Positions 56,535 to 64,000 of a stretch of DNA of 64,000 bases are shown here, piece after piece. Source of the stretch: Fagopyrum homotropicum. Taxonomy: Eukaryota > Streptophyta > Magnoliopsida > Caryophyllales > Polygonaceae. A program made the translations under genes and the position numbers. The notes under the pieces are model-generated. The model made no database searches, was not told the origin of the DNA, and saw only the letters and a program-made list of their open reading frames with translations. The stretch's first letter is position 1, and the number at the start of each line of letters is the position of its first letter. The stretch is taken from assembly GCA_033239125.1 (NCBI GenBank), contig BSWB01000006.1, positions 116,606,242 to 116,670,241 on the forward strand. Direction: 5' to 3'.

Positions 56535-57157
56535 CTAAACCTTGTAAATAATGAGGTCAATATCGCGACGGAGTTGAAACGACAAGATTTGAATAACATC
56601 CTCTACACAAAACCGATTCTCATGCAAAAACGTCATCCAATCAGTACTTAGAGCAAACCACAAATTACTCTTCTTCTCGTCATAATTCCACTTTTCGATC
56701 TTTATTGGACGCATCTCAAATAGAGGATTCGACACCGTGAAAGGGTAGGCCATCATAACCTTGAGTTGGTTCTTAAGCTTCTTGTTTTCACCATCAACAT
56801 ACTTTTGAATCAAGTGTTCCGCTTCAAGGTGCAAGAAGCTCTTCCCGATCATGTTTATGGACAAAGTGAGGCAAGCATGATTACGGTTCTTGTCTTTAGT
56901 GGCGAGTCTCTTTCTCAAGACCAGTTAATGCTTTCTTCCTCAACGCCCTTTGCAACAACGAAATCACGGTGTCTTTGAGGGAGTTCTTGGCGATTGGGTG
57001 GGACAAGTCATGGGCGCTTCAACTTGAGACTGGGCTTAGCATCATCACCGTCATCGTTGAGGTTGATCACAACACCAAAGAGCTTCAATCTCAACTATTC
57101 TTCATCATTGCGGTTTATCAGCACTCCGAACAACTTGGTACTAGGCTTAACATCTAT
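56535..57157 (-). pseudogene. B3-domain pseudogene copy 14
   Basis: The start codon is ATA. TGA lies in KRPRLV (near 57009) and 2 bases are missing near 56928. From 56918 down, the whole B3 half (MRKRLATKDKNRNHAC to IIYKV, 127 codons) is open, which is one of the two best-preserved domains. Confidence 0.7.
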
Positions 57158-57337
57158 CACGAGCAGCGTCGATCAAAGAAGAAAAAAAATGAAGCGTTAT
57201 AAAATTAGCGATGGTCGATTGAAGGAGGAAGATAGTCATTCATATATCAACCGAGATCATTCGTTATATTTTGGGAAACAAAATACTTTCCTAAATTATA
57301 TTTTAGGATTTTAGGTTGTAGTAGTAACGACAAGAAT

Positions 57338-57961
57338 CTAAACCTTGTACATAATGAGGCCAAAATCGCCATGGAGTTTAAACAACCAGATTTGAATAAC
57401 ATTCCCTACACAAAACCGATTCTCATGCAAAAACATCATCCAATCATTGGTTAGAGCAAACCACAAACTACTCTTCTTCTCGTCATAGTTCCACTTTTCG
57501 ATCTTCATGGGACGCATCTCAAATAGAGGATTCAACACCGTAAAAGGGTCGGCCACCATAACCCTGAGTTGCTTCTTAAGCTTCTTGTTTTCACCATCAA
57601 CATACTTTTGAATCAAGTGTTCTGCTTCAAGGTGCAGGAAGCAATTCTCTATCATCTTTCCGGACAAAGTGAGGCGAGCATGATTACGGTTCTTCTCTGT
57701 AGTGGTGAGTCTCATTCTTAAGATCAGTTGTATGCTTTCTTCCTCAACGCCCTTCGCAACAACAAAATCACGGTATCTTTGAGGGAGTTCTTGGCGATTG
57801 GGTTGGACAAGTCATGAGCGCTTCAACTTGAGACTAGGTTTAGCATCATCACCGTCGTTGTTGAGGTTGATCACAATGCCAAAGAGCTTCCATCCCGACT
57901 GTTCTTCATGATTGTGGTTTATCAGCACTCCGAACAACTTGGTACTAGGCTTAACATCCAT
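57338..57961 (-). pseudogene. B3-domain pseudogene copy 15
   Basis: ATG at 57961 and natural stop at 57338. The TGA in KRPRLV (near 57812) is the only disabling change I could identify, and the B3 half is open for at least 125 codons. It is the copy closest to intact. Confidence 0.7.
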
Positions 57962-58141
57962 CACGAGCAGCGTCGATGAAAGAAGAAAGAAAATGAAGCG
58001 TTAGAGTATGAGCGATGGTCGATTGAAGGAGGAATATGGTCATTCATATATCAACCGAAATCATTCGTTATATTTTAGGAAGCAAAATACTTTCCTAAAT
58101 TTGATTTTAGGATTGTAGGTTGTAGTAGTAGCGACAGGCAT

Positions 58142-58332
58142 CTAAACCTTGTATATAATGAGGTCAATATCGCGATGGAGTTAAAACAACCAGATTTGAA
58201 TAACATATTCTACGCAAAACCGATTCTCATGCAAAAACTTCATCCAATCACTAGATAGAGAAAACCACAAACTACTCTTCCTCTCGTCATAGTTCCACTT
58301 TGCGATCTTCATGGAACATATCTCAAACATAG
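58142..58332 (-). pseudogene. B3-domain pseudogene copy 16, internal deletion
   Basis: Carries the same type of deletion as copy 8, here joining catatctcaaacataggctt to the 5' flank, followed by the same flank and long spacer. Confidence 0.7.
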
Positions 58333-58690
58333 GCTTCGAAGATCAAAGAAGAAAGAAAATGAAGCGTTTAGAAAATGAGCGATGATCGAATTCATGGAGT
58401 TACAAAATATCTTATTAATTTAGCAAAATGATAAAAAAAAAAAGAATAATACTATGTACGATTGTTTATGTGTTAAACACCCACAAGAGGGATGAAGATA
58501 CACTATTTCTCTATTTTAAATTCGATACTTGATAAACTAACAAATTTTGCACTCTTAAACTAGTGATTTGATCATGAATCTAAATTGAATAATCCTACTT
58601 ACAAAGTACAGTAAGGCTAAGATTTGAATTAACCTAACTTATAATCACCATTAGTTGTAGGTTGGAGGTTGTACTAGCAGCGGGAACCAT

Positions 58691-59323
58691 CTAAACCTTG
58701 TGAATAATGAGGCTAAGATCGTAATGGAATCGAAACGACCAAATTTGAATAACACCCCCCCCCACCCTACCCCACCCCGCGAAAAACCGCTTATCTACAA
58801 AAACTTTATCCAATCACTAGGTAGAGCAAACCACCAACTATTCTGCTTCTCTTCAAAGTTCCACTTTACGATCTTCAAGGTACGCATCTCAAATAGAGGA
58901 TTCGTCACCGTAAAAGGGTCGACCACCTTATGAATTTGTTCTTTAGCTTCCTCTTTTCACCATCAACATGCTTTTGAATGAAGTGTTCCTCTTCAAGGCG
59001 TAATAAGCTCTTCTTGATCATCTTTTTGGGGAAAGTGAGGCAAGCGTGATTAGAGGTCATTTTTGTAGTGGTGAGTCTCTTTCTCATGATCAGTTGTATG
59101 CTTTCTTCGTCACCACCCTTCATCACAACGAAACGGTATCTTTGAGGGAGTTCTTGACAATTAGGGGGACAAGTCTTGGACGCTTCATCTTGAGAATGGG
59201 CTTAGCATCATCACCATCGTCGTTGAGGTTGATCACAACGCCGAAGAGCTTCAATCCCGATTGTTCTTCAATATTGGGGTTTATCGGCACTCCGGAAAAA
59301 TTTATATTAGGTTTAACATCCAT
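58691..59323 (-). pseudogene. B3-domain pseudogene copy 17
   Basis: ATG at 59323. Small deletions near 58930 (gaccaccttatgaatttg) and 59136 (cgaaacggtatc). A poly-C run at 58756-58764 in the 3' part is unique to this copy. Paralogous to copy 9. Confidence 0.7.
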
Positions 59324-59689
59324 CAAGAGCAGCAATGATAAAAGAAGAACGAAAATAAAGCGTTTAGAAAAGGAGCGATGATCGAATCGATGGAGTTTCA
59401 AAATATCTTTTTCAGTTAGCAAAATGTTGAAGAAAACAGAGTAATAATATGTACGATTGTTTATGTGTTAAATACCCACAAAAGGGATAAAGTAGCTTTA
59501 TTTATGTGTTTTAAAATTGGATACTCGATAAACTAACAAAAGTTGCACTCCAAAACTAGTGTTTTGATCATGAATCTAAATTAAATAATCCTACTTATAA
59601 AGTACGATAAGGCTAAGGTTTGAATTAACCTAACTCATAATCACCATTAGTTATTGGTTGCACTTTGTAGGTTGTATTAGCAGCGGCAT

Positions 59690-60112
59690 CCATCCAAACC
59701 TTGTGCATAATGAGGCCAAGATCGCCATGAAGTCAAAACGACTAGATTTGAATAACATGTCCTGTGCGAAACTGGTTCTCATGCAAAAACTTTATATAAT
59801 CATTGTTTAGATCAAACCACCAACTAATCTTTTTATCTTCATAGTTCCACTTTGCGATCTTCATGGGACGCATCTCAAACAGAGAATTTGACACCGTAAA
59901 AGGGTCGACCACCATAACCCTGAGTTAATTCTCAGCTTCATGTTTTCACCAACAACATACTTTTGAATAAAGTATTCCTCTTTAAGGCACAATAAGCACT
60001 TCTCGATGATCTTTCTAGGCAAAGTGAGGCGAGAGTGATTACGGTTCATGTTTTTGGTGGTGAGTCTCTTTCTCAAGATCAGTTCATAAAACTTCGCAAG
60101 CGCCCTTTGCAA
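59690..60112 (-). pseudogene. B3-domain pseudogene copy 18, truncated by a retroelement
   Basis: The B3 half is present with the terminal stop lost (ccaaacc for ctaaacc). After gcgccctttgcaac (60099-60112) the sequence switches to LTR-type DNA, removing the N-terminal half. This is the right end of the array. Confidence 0.7.
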
Positions 60113-61737
60113 CATCTAAACCTTTTCCCTATTTCTCTTCTCCTTCTCTCCTTCAACCTTCCTATCCATTCAAGCAAGTTAGAGACTTCTTCCCTTTTCC
60201 GTGAACGATTGCAAGGTATTAGGCAAGGAACCCTCATTGTGCATTCTGGACAAATAGTAAGCAATTCCTCCCCATTCTCCTTCTTCCTTTCTTAATCTTC
60301 CATCAAGGGTTTCTCTTGACTCTTCCTTGCTCTTTTTCGTGTTATGCATTGATTGTTAGATGAAAAGATGATTTGGTACCTCCAGTCTAGTGGCCGATCC
60401 AAAGAACAAGAACCTCCAACCAAGGACATATCAAGGTCGTGCTGCACATCGACGAATGCAACGACAAAAGTTCGGACTACTCCGGCGGTCGCGTCTGCAC
60501 TCTACCGCGGTCGTGCATGTTCTTTGTCACCGCGGTCGCACTTGTTCATTGTCACCGCGGCCGTGCTTCACCTACGCCGTGGTCGCGTCTTGTCACGACG
60601 GTCGCGCCCGCTTGTCCCCACAGTTGTGCCTATTTCCTCAAGATTGCGGAATCTCTCTAGAAGGTTCCTAAGTTCGAGATTTCGACTTAGGAATTGGATC
60701 TAGGTGTAACATTGCTTCCTAACAGCTTCCTATTATTTGATATATAATTATATAGAATAGTATTCCATAGTATATGTTGGAGTTGAATTCCGTTTAGTTG
60801 TTGGTCTTGGTTTGATCCTTAAGGACTAGAACTTGGAGACTTCTAGTGATGGGATAGGTTGTTGATGCTATGCCTTAGTTTATATCAGGCAGTTGAGAGC
60901 TTTATCGCGGATCAAGATTGTGATTAGCTGGACTTAGCCTATTACAGGTAACTCCTTTGGGCTTACTTAGCTACATCTGTATATTGGTTGAATGGCATGT
61001 GTGATGTGTGTTATTACTTGTTTATTAGCGATAACTAGATTATGATGACTTGTTTTTTTTGCCCAAGTGTAATAGACAGTGGCATCATCCGCCCAGCTCC
61101 GACGTGAGACTGGGAGGTTCTCCACGACTAGCCCATACATGGTATGCGGGGAGGTGCACTGAACCACTCTTGATGGTATACTGGAAGGTGCATTGAACCA
61201 CTCATGTTGGTACACGGGGACGGAGACGAGAGTCGGTAGACTCTTGTGCTACAAGCATAATTGAATTAGAAGTGAATGACTTAAGTAAGATAATGAATGA
61301 ATTTTGTGAGAGCATGTTATGTGTTTCATTTCCGCACTATGTGTGATTTTGCTTGTGTTATTCTTCTAATAAGTAGGTTGTTAGCTAACGGTTTATCCGG
61401 TGTTGTAGATGTTTTGCATGTTAGGGTAGTTGCCGAGTGATCCGGATGGAATGGGCAGTCGGGGTTCCCGTACGATATAGGACGGATGTGGGTTTATGGT
61501 TATTTCATTGCAGTTATTGACATTAGTACTTAGTAGTTCCGTTTAAGACTTTGTTGTTATACTCGGTTGAGAGTTCTTTTATTTGATCATGACATTGCAT
61601 ATTATTTATTCAGTTTTTATACTTATATGTTTGTGTCTTGTTGTAAGGTTGTGTGAAACTGTTGCCAAAATAGGGTCGGGACCAATTGTGAGGTCCTAAA
61701 CCGGAGTGTCCCGAGTATGAGATTTGGGGTGTTACAA
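60113..61737 (+). mobile_element. Gypsy-type LTR fragment with CG-rich modules
   Basis: It ends gggtgttaca at 61737 and shares ttagctaacggttt and gttgtagatgttttgca with the solo LTR at 19955-22001 (opposite strand). The start is a pyrimidine-rich leader-like stretch. Six CG-rich motifs (ccgcggtcg and variants) lie at 60484-60606, 21-25 bp apart. A roughly 40-bp segment (ggaggtgcactgaaccactc) is repeated at 61149 and 61186. Short overlapping open frames in the module region are low-complexity and not credible genes. The left part of the LTR is missing. Confidence 0.5.
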
Positions 61738-61785
61738 TGATCACACGTTGTTGTTATCATAAGACGTTACTTAGTCAATTTTATT

Positions 61786-62359
61786 TAGGGGGGGTCAATG
61801 GGGCGGAAATCCCCGATACCCAATAGGGATCACCGTCACAGGGATGGGACGAAAAAAATTAAAGGGGATTAAAACGGGGGTCGGAAAAAGTGTCATTCCC
61901 CGCATGGGGATAGGATGAGGTTATAGGTCCCTGTCGCAATCCTTGTCCCGACCCGTCTTGGTTGGGGATTACCACGGGATTTTCCGATAAGTAGAATAAA
62001 AAGACAAATTAATGGTGATTTATAATTTTTAAATATAATTATAAATATTTTCACTACTATATGATTTTATTTTATTAATTTGGGTTAGTATTTTTTAATT
62101 TTAGTTAAATATATTATTTATATAATTAATTTCTATATTTAACTCATGTCAATTTATAAATGAAAAATTGACAAGAAAACTCACGAAAAAATCGACTGTA
62201 ACTATAATTGGAGAAAATTAGGCAGGAATGGACGAGTACAACTTTTAATCCCCGAACGGGTATGGACTATTGAGAGGGGAATGTGAGACATTATGCTAAA
62301 CATGCATGTTGATAAATATGCCACTCCCTGAACCGAACCCGTCTCATTGACACCCTCTA
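61786..62359. mobile_element. Small hAT-like element of iterated gggga/tcccc motifs
   Basis: Terminal repeats tagggggggtcaatggggcg at left and (inverted) tagagggtgtcaatgagacg at right. The interior repeats cggggatt, tccccgatac, ggggattaccacggg and similar. Non-coding. An 8-bp duplication was not evident. Confidence 0.5.
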
Positions 62360-62644
62360 TATCGCACGTTGATCTATAATACCTTTTTGTATCAACTTTT
62401 TATAACATAATATTACTCGATCTCGATGTGTGATTTATATTATACAGTACGTTAACTAATGGCCATAATATTATTCATCTTTATAATTAATAAATTATAA
62501 AAGTAACAATTTATATTTTAAAAAAAGTAAAGATCAAATATTATTGGTATTTTATCAGATAGTAATTAGTATTTTACAAAAGTATATATTAGAAATGATT
62601 TTCAATCTCCCAAAACTAATTTGAATATCTTCCTCTTGGTGCTT

Positions 62645-63012
62645 TAGAGGTGAGCATTTTCGGATATTCAATTTAATAATTTTATAAAAAATCGGTGAGT
62701 ATTTTCCGATCTGAATTCAAGAGTACCCGAATATCCGACGCTTATATCCAAATTAGATATCTGATCCAAAATTTGATCCGGATATCCTATTTGAGTCGAC
62801 CCAAAAATTTATTAATAGACTAGTCGGATATATCCGATCCGATTTTTTTCTCAAAACCTAGATCCGTATCTGATCCAATGATCCGAAAAATACTCCCACA
62901 TCGGATTGGACTCAGATCACCAACTACCGGATATTTCAGATTCAGATTTTTCCGGATTGGATCTTCGAATTCACGGATCGGATTAGTCGGATCGGAATTT
63001 TTTTGCTCAGCG
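62645..63012. mobile_element. Small element of iterated ggatatccgatccga motifs
   Basis: The ends are tagaggtgagcattttcgga and (inverted) gctgagcaaaaaaattccga. The interior is a series of variants of tcggatatccgatccgaat. Non-coding; hAT-like by its end sequence. Confidence 0.45.
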
Positions 63013-63289
63013 GCTGAAACTGATTTGATTTCTCTGTGGTAGTTAATGTGGGATTCAAAATTCCTGGTTTCTGGAATTAAATTAATGGATTCAAGATGAT
63101 TGAAGATTAAAGAGAAAAAAAATGTAAGAGCATTTAAGTAGAGAACATGCTCATCTATCTTGTCTGCCTATTAACACCCATATAATATTTTGGTTTCTGT
63201 AACTCTGAAAAATAGTTAACTTGTTTTGCTGTCTTCTCCCACATGATCAAACCCAGACACTAATCATACTTGTTTTAGTGCTCTAGCCT

Positions 63290-63722
63290 TTGACCACAAT
63301 AAAACCCGGTTCTATTTTCGGGTCTAAATGCGTACAATGTGACCGCAAGATTTAACAATTTGATCCGGGTCAGAAATTATGGTTTGACCCAGATCAGTAT
63401 AGTGCAGTTTGGACAAGTAATCGGCCGTAGAACGAATACAATCCGGTTCAAATATGATCCCAATTTGACAAAACGGTCTAGATCAGATTTATGTATAAGG
63501 CCCGCAGGGTTGTTCATCGGTCCAAAATTGAACGGTTTGAACCGAATACTCAGGTCCGGTCCAAACCAATATGGACCGGTTGAACAAGTTTTTTTTAAAT
63601 AATTTTTTGGCTTTTTGGGTCCAATTAAAAATCTAAGCACGGTCTAGATCGGGTCTAAATATTCAATCTAGGTCCAGTCCAGCGAGAGTATTTCAGGTCT
63701 GGTCCGATCCGGACCTCTAACG
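63290..63722. mobile_element. Small element of iterated ccggtccaaaccggttc motifs
   Basis: The interior repeats variants of cggtccaaaccggttcaaat, gatccgggtc and tctagatcgggtctaa. The right end is likely ggtccgatccggacctcta. The left end is uncertain. The two opposite 87-codon open frames here follow from the repeat composition and are not genes. Confidence 0.4.
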
Positions 63723-64000
63723 TCATCCCCACATCAGTAATAATGGGATAATGAGTGTAGTATATAAGGTTGTTGCTAATTGATTTTAGATAGAACTTTG
63801 ATGGACTTATGTGTTGAACTTAAACCCAACACGCATATACGTTCGGACGTACAATGGTACTAAATCTTTGATCCAAACCGGATTACGATCCGAATCAAGA
63901 TCGGAATATACATCAACTTTCTAGATTAGAGTAAGAATCATTATTTTTCTTCACTTAAGAAACATCAAAATCATTGCCTTAAGAGACAAAAAAGAAGTAG
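63723..64000. other. Unassigned right edge
   Basis: No gene, RNA or element terminus recognised in the last 278 bases. Confidence 0.3.

Larger units (their letters stand above)
40541..60112 (-). repeat. Tandem array of B3-domain (PF03754/DUF313-like) pseudogenes
   Basis: At least 18 minus-strand copies, about 600 bp each and typically spaced 750-1000 bp. A composite ancestor had an N-terminal half (MDVKPNTKLFGVLINRN, LNDDGDDAKPNLKMKRPRLV) and a C-terminal B3 half: LILRKRLTTTDMNRNHARLT, KMIEKSFLHLEEEHLIQKYV, MRPMKIAKWNYDEKKSSWW, WMKFLHENRFCAGDVIQIWS. That pattern matches the plant B3 family PF03754 (Arabidopsis At2g31720-like). B3 proteins bind DNA; nothing is known for these copies. Copies also share about 150-200 bp upstream with a TATA-like gatatataaatgac. 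Some intervals add a longer spacer (tatgtacgattgtttatgtg). Every copy I followed is broken. An insertion at 49094-54935 splits the array. Confidence 0.75.

Noticed and set aside
60353..60703. Overlapping Arg/Ser/His-rich open frames near 60.4-60.7 kb
   Set aside because: Three frames are open at once because of the CG-rich repeated motif; this is repeat composition, not coding.
63339..63640. Two 87-aa frames on opposite strands
   Set aside because: Produced by the iterated ccggtccaaaccgg motif.

Overview
The window is nuclear DNA of a flowering plant, most likely a eudicot: AT-rich, one spliced host gene, and otherwise layers of plant transposable elements (Athila-type Ty3/gypsy, PIF/Harbinger, CACTA, Mutator-like, hAT-like, LINE, solo LTRs). 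The species cannot be named from the sequence alone.

Layout. 1-3.8 kb: a decayed minus-strand DUF1985 gene, of the kind carried by plant MULEs, with a partial tandem duplication. 3953-17154: a complete, very young Athila-lineage LTR retrotransposon with 1740-bp LTRs that I read as identical, a perfect AGGGC target duplication, a tRNA-Asp primer site, an intact 1957-codon gag-pol and a second ORF broken by one in-frame TAG. 18.1-23.8 kb: a PIF/Harbinger element with a broken transposase and a Myb/SANT-like partner ORF, split by a 2-kb solo LTR whose right edge is a mosaic of short templated copies. 28749-31124: the only convincing host gene, a seven-exon WAT1-related (EamA) transporter of 368 aa. 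34931-35836: a Mutator-like foldback element. 36607-39852: a 3.2-kb solo LTR with an internal tandem array (about 630-bp unit). 40.8-60.1 kb: at least 18 minus-strand copies of a plant B3-domain gene (PF03754/DUF313-like), all apparently pseudogenes. This array is split at 49094-54935 by a nested insertion, a CACTA element inside an older LTR-like element. 60.1-61.7 kb: a gypsy-type LTR fragment. 61.8-63.7 kb: three small elements, each built from one iterated short motif.

How the parts relate. The WAT1 gene would be an endomembrane or tonoplast transporter of auxin or other metabolites. The B3 array was once a DNA-binding-factor family; shared stops and frameshifts show that dead copies kept being duplicated, including as a multi-copy block of about 6 kb.

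The least expected signal is a family of CGGCCG-centred palindromic modules. In the Athila element they lie upstream of the LTR TATA box, in the LTR leader, in frame inside pol, upstream of an internal TATA box and just before the second ORF. Modules with different flanks but a similar layout occur in two other, apparently unrelated LTR-like elements (49.9/54.6 kb and 60.5 kb). This looks like an undescribed reusable regulatory or structural cassette.
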